Assembly: GCA_029255685.2 (NCBI GenBank)
Contig: CM055315.2
Span: forward strand, 33,671,501 to 33,735,500
Direction of reading: 5' to 3'
DNA: 64,000 nt
Source of the DNA: Silene conica
Lineage: Eukaryota > Streptophyta > Magnoliopsida > Caryophyllales > Caryophyllaceae
Positions 12,766 to 21,744 of the stretch are shown here, in pieces (the first letter of the stretch is position 1; each line of letters opens with the position of its first letter). The notes beneath the pieces are model-generated. The model did not search any database and was not told the origin of the DNA. It was given only the letters and a program-made list of their open reading frames with translations. Both the position numbers and the translations under genes were made by a program.

Positions 12766-14025
12766 TTGAGGTGGGGAAATTCTCAAAACACTCAGCAATT
12801 TGGACTAGGTGGTCAATCCGGTCAACCTAAAACCCATTTTTTAGCCAGACCATCGGTTCAAAATGTGAAGCCTACTCAACCCCCTCCACCTAGTGGTCAA
12901 ATGTCTACTGAAGATATGATCCGTGCATTGGTTACTAGTCAAGCCACTCTTCAAGCCACTGTGATTCAAAATCAAAAGGAGAATAAGGCTAGTATTCAGA
13001 ATATTGAGACTCAATTGGGTCAAATGGATACTACCATTAACCGTTTGGAGGCTAGAGATTCTAATGCATTACCGTCTCAAACAGTGTTGAATCTAAAGAA
13101 TGTGAATGCAGTTTCTTTGAGAAATGGGAGACAACTAGTGGAGGCCGAAAACGTGAAAAGAAAAGATAAAGGACCAGTAATTCATGAGGTAGAGAAAAAG
13201 ATAGTGATCAAGGAAGCTGAAAAAGCATCTATTGACAAGGAGAAGAAGTTGATTCCCTCTCCCATGTCGATGGTGGAACCGGAAGTATCATTTCCTGATG
13301 CACTTAAGAGGACTCACCACTTTGCGCACGACAAGGACATCTATGAGGTATTTCAAAACTGTGAGGTAAATATTCCCCTTCTTAATCTCTTGAAAGATAT
13401 TCCTAAATATGCAAAATTCTTAAAGGAGTTGTGTACTATTAAACGGAATAACAAGTTGAAAGGGGTAAAGAAAGTGAAGGTTAGTGAACATGTGTCCGCT
13501 ATTTTTCAAAGAAAATTGCCTCAAAAGTGTAGTGATCCGGGCATGTTCACTATTCCTTGCACCATTGGAGACACTAAGATTCAAAAGGCCATGTTAGACC
13601 TAGGAGCTTCAATTAATGTGATGCCCTACTCCTTGCACCAATCTATGGGACTTGGTCCTTTGCATGCTACTAGTGTTATTGTTATTGTTATCCAGTTAGC
13701 CGATAGATCGAATGTTTACCCGAAGGGGATTATCGAAGATGTGCTTGTGTTGGTTGATAATCTTATCTTTCCTGCTGATTTTTATGTGCTAGACATGGAA
13801 CATGATAAACATGCGGCTCCTATCTTGTTAGGAAGGCCGTTTTTAAAAACTGCTAGCACTAAAATTGATGTATCTAGTGGGTCTATGACTATGGAGTCTA
13901 GTGGCCAGGTCGTGGAGTTTAACATTTATGATGCAATGAAATATCCTGATGACCATCATTCTATGAATTTTATTGACATTATTGACCCTTTGGGCCAAGA
14001 TTTCTTTGTTTTTAATGGTGATTGA
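12766..14025 (+). CDS. Athila gag C-terminus and retropepsin-like protease
   Basis: This 419-aa frame has no obvious start of its own; MRWGN is internal to the polyprotein (TYNPGWKAHPNLRWGN precedes it). Residues 50-110 are a Gln/Asn-rich coiled-coil-like stretch (QNIETQLGQMDTTINRLEAR). Residues about 260-395 are the aspartic protease: the active-site loop AMLDLGASINVMP at about residue 276 (DLGAS, the form usual in Athila) and the flap/C-terminal ILLGRPFLKTASTKIDV. The protease would cut the Gag-Pol polyprotein. It is one open frame but has no intact upstream gag frame. Confidence 0.82.
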   Translation: MRWGNSQNTQQFGLGGQSGQPKTHFLARPSVQNVKPTQPPPPSGQMSTEDMIRALVTSQATLQATVIQNQKENKASIQNIETQLGQMDTTINRLEARDSNALPSQTVLNLKNVNAVSLRNGRQLVEAENVKRKDKGPVIHEVEKKIVIKEAEKASIDKEKKLIPSPMSMVEPEVSFPDALKRTHHFAHDKDIYEVFQNCEVNIPLLNLLKDIPKYAKFLKELCTIKRNNKLKGVKKVKVSEHVSAIFQRKLPQKCSDPGMFTIPCTIGDTKIQKAMLDLGASINVMPYSLHQSMGLGPLHATSVIVIVIQLADRSNVYPKGIIEDVLVLVDNLIFPADFYVLDMEHDKHAAPILLGRPFLKTASTKIDVSSGSMTMESSGQVVEFNIYDAMKYPDDHHSMNFIDIIDPLGQDFFVFNGD

Positions 14026-14184
14026 TGATGAGTTGCAGGTAGCTTTGGAGAATAGTGTGGATGGTCAAGAGGAGGAATATGTCTTTTCTGCTAACTTGCA
14101 GGAAGTTGTGGCCGACTTGCATAAGTTGAGGAGCTTCCTTTGAGTTTGAATAATACATTGTAATTAACTGTTCCATCGGAGAAG

Positions 14185-15447
14185 TTGTTACCGTCTGTTT
14201 TGCAAGCACCTGTGGTAGAACTTAAGACCCTTCCTGAGAATTTGAAGTATATTTTCCTTGGTGAGGGAGAAACACTTCCTGTCATCATCTCTAGTAAGCT
14301 CAACAAGGAACAAGAAAGAAGGTTGAAAGATGTGCTTGTGGAGAACAAACTAGTTATTGGTTGGACTATTGTCGACATCAAAGGTATTAGTCCAAGTACT
14401 TGTATGCAGCGGATTTTGCTAGAGGATGAAGCCAAACCGGTAAGGCAACCACAACGTCGATTTATCCTCTTATGATGGAGGTGGTGAAGAAAGAAGTTCT
14501 CAAATTGCTTCTAGTAGGTATGATTTATCCTATTTCTGACAGTAAATGGGTGAGTCCTACCCAAGTAGTCCCTAAAAAGTCTGGGGTGACCGTAGTTGAG
14601 AACAAAAATGGTGATCTTGTACCCACTAGGATCCAAAACGGGTGGAGGGTTTGTATAGATTTTCGTAGGTTGAATGCGGTAACTAGGAAAGACCACTTTC
14701 CTCTTCCCTTTATTGACCAAATGCTTGAAAGGCTAGCGGGAAAGGCTTATTATTGTTTCTTGGATGGTTATTTGGGGTATTTTCAAATAGCTATTGCCCC
14801 TGAGGATCAAGAGAAAACCACATTTACTTGTCCTTTTGGTACCTTTGCGTATCGACGCATGCCTTTTGGACTTTGTAATGCACCAGCTACTTTTCAGCGA
14901 TGTATGGTTAGCATATTTTATGAGTATGTTGAACGTTTCATTGAGGTCTTTATGGATGATTTTACGGTGCATGGTGATTCTTTTGACACTTGTTTACACC
15001 ATCTATCTCTTGTTCTTAAGCGTTGTATTGATACTAACCTTGTCTTAAATTCTGAGAAGTGTCATTTTTTGGTGAAACAAGGTATAGTACTGGGACATGT
15101 TGTGTCTTCAAAAGATATTGAGGTAGATAAAGCTAAGAATGATACCATTTCTTCTCTACCTTATCCTACTAATGTTCGTGAAGTTCGATCTTTTCTTGGC
15201 CATGCAGGTTTCTATCGCAAGTTCATTAAAGATTTTTCTAAGATCGCTTCACCCTTATGCAAGCTGCTACAAAAGGAGGCAGATTTCATCTTTGACAAGG
15301 CTTGTAAGGAGGCTTTTGATGAACTGAAAGGTAGGCTTACCTCCGCACCGATTATTCAAGCACCGAATTGGTCTCTTCCCTTTGCGATTATGTGTGACGC
15401 GAGTGATTATGCCTTGGGAGCGGTGTTGGGTCAGGAGAATGGGAGGG
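14185..15447 (+). pseudogene. Athila reverse transcriptase, start of RNase H
   Basis: The frame 14185-14475 gives the linker GWTIVDIKGISPSTCMQRIL. One missing base near 14465 shifts to the frame 14472-15447. That frame has the RT blocks in order: VCIDFRRLNAVTRKDHFPLP, FGTFAYRRMPFGLCNAPATF, and the catalytic VFMDDFTVHG (FMDD in place of YVDD, common in this lineage). FLGHAGFYRKFIKDF and then PFAIMCDASDYALGAVLGQ follow, the latter being the RNase H start. The frame ends where the TRIM is inserted. The enzyme copies element RNA to DNA; this copy is broken by the frameshift and the insertion. Confidence 0.88.
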
Positions 15448-16032
15448 TGTAACACCCCAAGAGTATGAAATATGAGATTGTGTGGAGATTTGTCCCACAT
15501 TGGTAGAATGTGAGGCTTGTGATATGTTTATAATAACTTCCACCCACCACTTAGTAACAAGGCCTTGTGCTTTTGGGCTTAAGTGAGGACAAGTATAATG
15601 GGCCCAAAGGCATACCTCCCATCTTATTGGGGATGTGTTACGAAGGTGGCGGGTCGGGTTGTTACAAATGGTATCAGAGCGACCCTGCGACCGTGTGGTG
15701 AGCCTGTGGTCGGGAGTACCCGGGTCACACACCTAGCGGGGGAGGATTCTGGCCCTGGTTGCGGTCAAGTGTGAGGCACAACGAGGACGTTGTGTTCTTT
15801 AAGTGGGGGAGTTTGTAACACCCCAAGAGTATGAAATATGAGATTGTGTGGAGATTTGTCCCACATTGGTAGAATGTGAGGCTTGTGATATGTTTATAAT
15901 AACTTCCACCCACCACTTAGTAACAAGGCCTTGTGCTTTTGGGCTTAAGTGAGGACAAGTATAATGGGCCCAAAGGCATACCTCCCATCTTATTGGGGAT
16001 GTGTTACGAAGGTGGCGGGTCGGGTTGTTACA
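15448..16032 (+). mobile_element. TRIM element, 585 bp, TSD GAGGG
   Basis: Two 219-bp LTRs (15448-15666 and 15814-16032), identical by eye, start TGTAACACCCC and end GTTGTTACA. Between them are only 147 bp: the primer site TGGTATCAGAGC (15669-15680, initiator tRNA-Met type) and the polypurine tract AAGTGGGGGAG just before the second LTR. GAGGG at 15443-15447 and 16033-16037 is the target duplication. There is no coding capacity, so it is a terminal-repeat retrotransposon in miniature mobilised in trans. It lies in the Athila RNase H. I see no 5S-like segment of the Cassandra type. Confidence 0.95.
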
Positions 16033-16037
16033 GAGGG

Positions 16038-16290
16038 CTTCCCATGTCATTCATTATGCATCCATTACCTTAAATGAAGCACAACGGAATTACACCACGA
16101 CTGAGAAATAGCTACTAGCCATTGTTTTTGCTTTGGAGAAATTACGGTCCTATTTACTTGGTACAAAACTGGTGGTATTTTTAGATCATGCAGCACTGCG
16201 TCATTTGATGGAAAAGAAAGAATCTAAGCCGAGGTTGATTAGATGGATTTTATTGTTGAGTGAATTTGATTTGGAGGTGAAAACCCGAAG
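16038..16290 (+). pseudogene. Athila RNase H remainder, interrupted
   Basis: Continuing after the TRIM, the translation reads SITLNEAQRNYTTTEK, a stop, then [36 protein letters not shown] and [20 protein letters not shown]. This is the C-terminal part of Gypsy RNase H, which degrades RNA in the RNA-DNA hybrid. It ends at about 16290, where integrase should follow; the sequence changes to a repetitive non-coding stretch instead. Confidence 0.82.
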
Positions 16291-16450
16291 GGCGCCTAGG
16301 CAAAAATGGGAAAAGTGGCCGAGGACGGAGTGAAAACCCGAAATCGCGCTCCGGGTAAAATGAAGAATCGAGTTGCGTGCCACGAGAGTAGTGTGAGGAA
16401 AATAGCTAGAGTGAAAATCCGCAAGGGCGGGGGCTCTAGGCAAAATGAGA
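16270..16450 (+). repeat. Three imperfect copies of an AAAACCCG...GGCAAAATG motif
   Basis: The motif AAAACCCGAAGGGCGCCTAG followed by GCAAAAATG (16279) recurs as AAAACCCGAAATCGCGCTCC followed by GGGTAAAATG (16332) and AAAATCCGCAAGGGCGGGGG followed by CAAAATG (16414). The series starts at the end of RNase H, exactly where integrase is missing. Confidence 0.6.
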
Positions 16451-17048
16451 GAAATAGGAAAAAAAATCCAATCTCACATTGGTCTTCTGTTCTGTTTTTG
16501 GCGAGGCGTCATAAGAAGGGTGCTAAAGAAGGTCGGTTGGGTAGGACTAGTGGCTAAGGTGAGAAGAACCGTGGTGCTATGTTGTTGTTGATTGCACCTT
16601 GCTTTGGCGGTTGTGGAATTGGAGTAAGCTGGAGTAGTGGTGGTTAGGAAATTCACATGGTTTCTTTGGTTATTGTTGAGCTATAGGTGAGGATGCTCTT
16701 TTGAGGAGTTTTGACCCGTGTGAATTTTTGCTAGGATGGAGCGATAAAGGGGCGTAGTTTGTCTTGTGTTACTTGCACTATGTTGATTTATGTCATTAAT
16801 TGGTGTTGCGTTGCTCCATTGTCATTTGAAGAAGTGGGTAACTCGGGTGTTGTTGGTGTGTTGTTATTTTATAGTAGCGGTAGTTTATGCTTGCTTAGAG
16901 GGTGTTTAGGAGGGTGAGTGACGAATGAGAGCATTATTCTTATCGGTCATTTCAACCATGTGCTGTGTTTGAGCTAGTGTTGTTTTGCGTTTCTTTGTGT
17001 TCCTTGGTTTTACATCGAGGACGAGTAAAAGTTCAAGCATGGAGAATT
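16451..17048 (+). other. Athila 3' non-coding region
   Basis: No ORF with recognisable motifs is present; neither integrase nor an envelope-like frame was found. A purine-rich GCATGGAGAA just before 17049 may serve as polypurine tract. Confidence 0.55.
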
Positions 17049-18342
17049 TGATGCGTCTCATTTAGTCGGAGTTAAATAGCCGGAGTTAGTGTGGTTTTGT
17101 TGGTTTTATGTGGTGTTATGTAGCTTAATTGTAGGTTACTTGTTGGTGAGCCTAGATTAGCTAATGGGTCGGTTTTATAGTGTTTATGACAGTTTTCAAG
17201 TGTGGGGATAGATGGGCCCAAATTCCTATGAAGATACCTCAGATGTGTGCGCTTAAGGTGCGCTAATTGAGTGCACTAATAGGCGAAAATCACCAAGTGG
17301 GCAGCCTCTCCGCGCAACTGAAGTGCGACATAAGCGCGACTGAAGTGCGACCAAGGTACGAGTGAAGCGCGACTGAAGCGCGACCGGCATTTGTTTAATT
17401 AGATTTTAGTTTTTACCTAATTACTATATAAGATTTTTATCTAGGTTTTAGAAGCTTGTTTTAGCCGTCATTGAGACAAAAACCTTATTTTGCTATTTTG
17501 AAGACTATGTGTAACTAATTTCCCTCTTTCTTGGATTCGGGCAATTGAAGCACTCTTCATACAATTGTGAGTTTGAATGTTTTAATTTCTTTTCTTGATT
17601 ATTGTGAATTGTTTGTTCCTAATTTTATGATTGTTGATTTATAATTGCTAGGTGTACAACTAGTGATTGATTTCTTCATTCTATTCGTAGTATTGTTAAT
17701 TGAATATGATTTATTGGTTAACTTTACACTAGTAACGACTAAGAATTTATATTGAACATGATACGTTAATATTCGTTCTTAGAAGTAATTCACATAAATA
17801 TATTAAGTGCAACTGGATTGTATGCGCTATTTGTTCTCTATCGACTTCTCTATATTTATTGTTGTTGTTGGATTAAACCTTGAACTGGATCGTTAGGGTT
17901 GTTTAATGGTTAGGGTTGATTAAGAACGGGATTCGTTTTAATTGACTATTCGTAAGGAGAATTGGAATTTTACATTCACGATAGAGTAATCAAGATTAGT
18001 AATTCAGAACGTCTTACAGTGATCAATTGTTGTCATTGAGTGTGGATATATGCTTGGTTCCAAGACTCTTCCAAATCATGTGATACGTCATACACCATTA
18101 GCTTTATTACTTAAATTGCATTAGATATTTATTTTAGTTTTTTAGAAAATCAATCCAAAACCCCTCTTTTTGTTACGATGATCTTTAATTTTATTAGAGA
18201 TCGACTTTTCCTACATTATAATTTCATAAATTGTTAATCTAATTCTCTTGGGTTCTACCCTTATTTCCGCTTTACCACTGTTTAGTTTTTGGATTTAAGT
18301 GATATAAATTGTTAATTTGAGGCATACGACTTTAGCTTGTCA
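17049..18342 (+). repeat. 3' LTR of the Athila element
   Basis: This 1294-bp copy of the LTR at 10307-11595 starts TGATGCGTCTC and ends GCTTGTCA. It does not contain the host-gene fragment found in the triplicated 5' side. It is followed directly by the TSD GAGCT and the OTU coding sequence. Confidence 0.92.
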
Positions 18343-19041
18343 GAGCTTCTAAAAGAGGGAGAAGTAATGATTCAGTTACAAAAGAGGACGAGATTACTAA
18401 AAAAAATAGCTCACAATTTCCTTGGCAACAAGAATTACATGATATCATGGTACCTTGGGTAATAGACTGGTTGAATGTCATAGGCGATGAGAATTGTGGG
18501 TTTCGCGGCCTTGTTTTTTATATTTATGGCAACAAAAATGAATGGTTAAAGGTAAGACACGATTTGTTGGGGGAGTTGAAAGATAACAAAGAATTTTATA
18601 TAGATTTGTTTGCCGAAGATAAATCATTCAATGATCTTTGCAATATAGTTACTATTTGTTGCTGCCAATTATTACGATGCAATTTTTGTGTGCTTGTCCC
18701 ACGCTCAGAATGCAACTTATTTGCCCATAAAGACAGCAAAAGTAGAAAAAAGTGATGCAAAAAAAATATTTTCTATAGTGCACCTTGAACCGGAGGAACA
18801 TTATGTATGTGTAAGTTTACATTGTTATATTTGAATTTTTAAATGTTCTTTTTAATTATGTTACATCGTCTTACATTACTATATTAATGGTATTTTCAGG
18901 TACGTCTTGGTAGCAGGTCCCTATTACCAAGACCTTCTTCGATGGGTCAATTTCTTTATTTTGAGCCAAATCAAGATATAGTATCATTTTATCCACCACG
19001 AGTATCGTCCAAATCAAGCAATAAGGGAACAACTATTATAT

Positions 19042-19198
19042 AGGATGACTTGAATAATGTAGTTTTGTAGTATCTATTAGGTATTTAGACATTCATTTAT
19101 TATTATTGTTTAAATTTTCGTTTTAATATTCATAGTTGAAAAAAATAATTTTGTTTTAATTTAATTGTGTTTGTTACTTAGTTATTACTACTGTTTAC

Positions 19199-19269
<71 letters not shown>

Positions 19270-19581
19270 TAAAAATAATAATAATATGGAAATAATTATT
19301 AAAAAAATAACAATAATAATTATAATAGTCACCGTACTACAATTTTGAATAAACGAGAAACTAAATTATCATAGTTAATTAAGAAAAAATAAAACAAATT
19401 TACTAATAAATAAGAAAAAAACCAAAAACTAAAAACAAAAACAAAGTAATTAAGAAAAGAAGAAATTAATTCATTAAAAAAACAGGTAAACCAATTAAGA
19501 AAAGTAGCAAACATTAATTAATTAAAAAAAATTGAGAAAATTAAACTAACAAAAGTTAATTAATTAAAAAAACAATTGAAA

Positions 19582-19621
<40 letters not shown>

Positions 19622-19890
19622 GTTGTGAATGGAGGTGCGGGGCAGGGTTGACGGACGTGCGGCGCAGGGGGAGGGGAGGCAAAGAGAGTGCGCGACAGGG
19701 GGAGGGAGTGCGACGAAGGGAGTGCGTGGCAGGGGAGGGGGAGGGTGACAGGGGTGGCCGTCGGCGCAGGGGAGGGTGGCGGCAGTTTGGACGGTCATGA
19801 GATGTCGGCGGTGAACGAAGTTGATGAGGGAGGGGTGGTGAACAAAATAGTTTGTTTTATGGGATGAAGGAAGAGAGAAAATTAAAATTA
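19042..19890. other. Intergenic, with (TAA)n, poly-A and a G-rich tract
   Basis: Downstream of the OTU gene the sequence is AT-rich. It holds a TAA microsatellite (19199-19266), a 31-base A run (19588-19618), then about 180 bp rich in GGGG on the plus strand (19635-19790) built from GGAGTGCG and GGGGGAGGG phrases. Long ORFs on both strands here are products of low complexity. Confidence 0.6.
19199..19266. repeat. (TAA)n microsatellite
   Basis: An almost perfect run of about 22 TAA units is followed by a degenerate A-rich tail. Confidence 0.95.
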
Positions 19891-21330
19891 GAGTAAATTA
19901 ATAACTACTTCCGTATATGTTTCACTTTTTTAAAATTACTCCCTTATATGTTTTTTTTAAAATTACTACCTTAAGTTGATCTTAGGTCAAAAATTGGTAC
20001 TATTTTTCAGATATGGTGAGTATATCTATCAAGTTTTGAATTTTTGCAATATCTAGGGTTGTTATCCAGGCGTTTATGTAGGTGTAGAATAACAATGTCA
20101 CGAGTAGTAAATGCGTGGTAAGAATACTAGTTATATTAGGAATACAATAGACATTAGGATAGTAGCCAACTGAGTGTTATGATCTTGCGTAGTAAGATAT
20201 TAACGATGTGATCTTAGAAATTAAGAAAGTAGGTTACCAATAAACTTGAAGGAATTCTAGTTAGAAGTATTGGACAAGGCAATGTGGATTGATTAGCAAG
20301 TCATGTGATTATGATCAATTGTGGACATATAATGTAATAATGAAGAGGACTTAGAGGACTTAAAGATTGGTATATATTGATTTCACAAAGGACCAAGTGA
20401 AATTAATATATGTGATGAAGTTAAGATATGATCTTGGAATACATATATTGGGTTGCAACTAATGGACATGACCAAGGAAAGTACATGGTGAATAAAACCA
20501 AAGATTGACCTAGTATGATATGAATTGATCTTATTGAGGAACACTTATTATTTGAGGTAAAAGTTATAAGAATTTCGGAAACTTTTGTCGTAAATATTGA
20601 ATATATACTTGTGGTATGTGGGATATAAGATAATAATGTTTAAATAATTTATGCTCGGAAGACTTAGTACCGGTAAGAGTGAATTTGTGGAAAAAGTTTA
20701 ATGGCTAATTAGAGATTTAATGTCGATGGAAAATGCTAAATTTATCAGGGTATGTATTGGTTTTAATAGGTATTAAGAGGTTTGACAGATGTAATGGATT
20801 CATGGTTAAGAGATGGAGAAATGAATTTTGAAGTTTTCAAATAAGGATCGACTATGGTTGCTAAATTGAATTACTGATGAGAGACACGAAATGTTATGAA
20901 ATTTTGGGAATGATAGTACGACTGTGTAATATGAGAATTAAGTTAAGGGTGACTATAATTTCATGCATATTCGCATTTAGTGACATATCGACATACCGAC
21001 GTAGTTAGTAGTTTATGATTATTTGACTATTTGAGGATAAATTTATTCCGACTTGAGGTTATAGAGAAAGTTTTAAGATTTTGGCTTTAAGGAGTTGTTA
21101 GCAACGCAATTGGTTGATGGATACTAATGAACACGTGTAAAGGGTTTGATGATAGATGAAAATGATTAAGGTAGAAGATATATATAGTTGACTAAAGAGA
21201 AACATCTAGAGCTCGCACGTAACTTAGGAACGGATAATGACCGATTATTTAATAACAGGTGGAATAAAAAGTGTTGTGGAGAGTATAACCCATTACGAGG
21301 GTAATACGATTTTCTTAAAAGAGAAAGAAG

Positions 21331-21573
21331 TTGACCCTGAAATATATAAGTTTGTATGGGATCTTGGAACAAATTAGAGAGGTAGTGCTAGAGCTCGACA
21401 ATTCGCTATCTTATGAGGAGCGGCCTGTTAAGATCTTAGATAGTAAAGTTCGAAAGACCCGAAACGGAGAGACCCGTATAATCAAGGTGCTATGGTCAAA
21501 CCATGACACCGAGGAGGCCACTTGGGAGGCCATGAAACTTAAATACCCAGAGCTCTTTGAGGTAATTACCTAG
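21331..21573 (+). pseudogene. Chromodomain remnant of chromovirus integrase, first copy
   Basis: The C-terminal half of this 80-aa frame reads LSYEERPVKILDSKVRKTRN, then VLWSNHDTEEATWEAMKLKY and PELF. This is the chromodomain-like tail of Tekay/Del integrases (ERPVKILD... VLW.NH...EATWE). It is the only recognisable coding remnant of the element and lies about 170 bp before the LTR, as expected. It classifies the element; alone it has no function. Confidence 0.75.
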
Positions 21574-21744
21574 TTACGAGGACGTAACGCTCTTTAAGGT
21601 AGGTAGGATGTAATACCTGCAATTTTTTTTACTCTTCTGTTTTATTTGCATTATAAGAGACGGTTATAAATGATATCGTTAGATTTGCTTGTAGGGGAAG
21701 TTTTAGAACTTCGAGGACGAAGTTCGTTTTTAAGGAGGGTAGAT

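Larger units (their letters stand above)
8593..18342 (+). mobile_element. Athila-lineage Gypsy retrotransposon, defective, TSD GAGCT
   Basis: The element runs from TGATGCG to GCTTGTCA, with GAGCT at 8588-8592 and 18343-18347. Order: triplicated partial 5' LTR, complete 5' LTR, tRNA-Asp-type primer site, gag, aspartic protease, reverse transcriptase, RNase H, a non-coding 3' region and the 3' LTR. No integrase can be found: reading frames end in RNase H at about 16290, so the region was deleted. Frameshifts occur near 12150 and 14470, and a TRIM interrupts RNase H. The primer site and the gag/RT sequences fit Athila/Tat-type Gypsy elements. The LTRs differ at about 15 sites in the first 350 nt by eye, so this is not a fresh insertion. 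Confidence 0.92.
7322..19041 (+). pseudogene. MULE/FAR1-type transposase with OTU domain, shattered by insertions
   Basis: Pieces in order are 7322-7390, 7479-7659, 8397-8592, 18348-18775 and 18901-19041. At 7331-7380 the translation gives NSCVMR then, after a 1-nt shift, TTHGLPCSYELIKL, the SWIM zinc finger of Mutator/FAR1-family transposases. An acceptor (TGTATAG) precedes 7479. The basic linker KKTRGRPKKTSVSRTPSLWE follows at about 8440. Removing the Athila element and one TSD copy joins KKKEVPKRA to SKRGRSNDS in frame. The OTU-like domain follows, with GDENCGFRGL (about 18486-18515; active-site-type Asp and Cys). A 1-nt frameshift near 18650 is needed to reach YYDAIFVCLSHAQNATYLP. A donor near 18812 and an acceptor at 18899-18900 lead to a last exon ending at TAG 19041. 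OTU-fused MULE proteins are known in plants; this copy cannot be functional. Confidence 0.75.

Noticed and set aside
15448-16032. Cassandra-type TRIM with 5S rRNA-like LTR
   Set aside because: No 5S internal promoter-like boxes were recognised in the 219-bp LTR.
15388-16050. Overlapping ORFs with CNNPTRHLRNTSPIRW-type peptides, also near 56330
   Set aside because: They are translations of TRIM LTRs and their direct copies; TRIMs have no genes.
19588-19618. Poly-A run as the tail of a LINE, SINE or processed pseudogene
   Set aside because: No retroposed body, TSD or RT sequence was found upstream.
19556-19800. 74-80 aa ORFs on both strands in the G-rich tract
   Set aside because: Low-complexity poly-A and GGGG runs keep the frames open; no motif is present.
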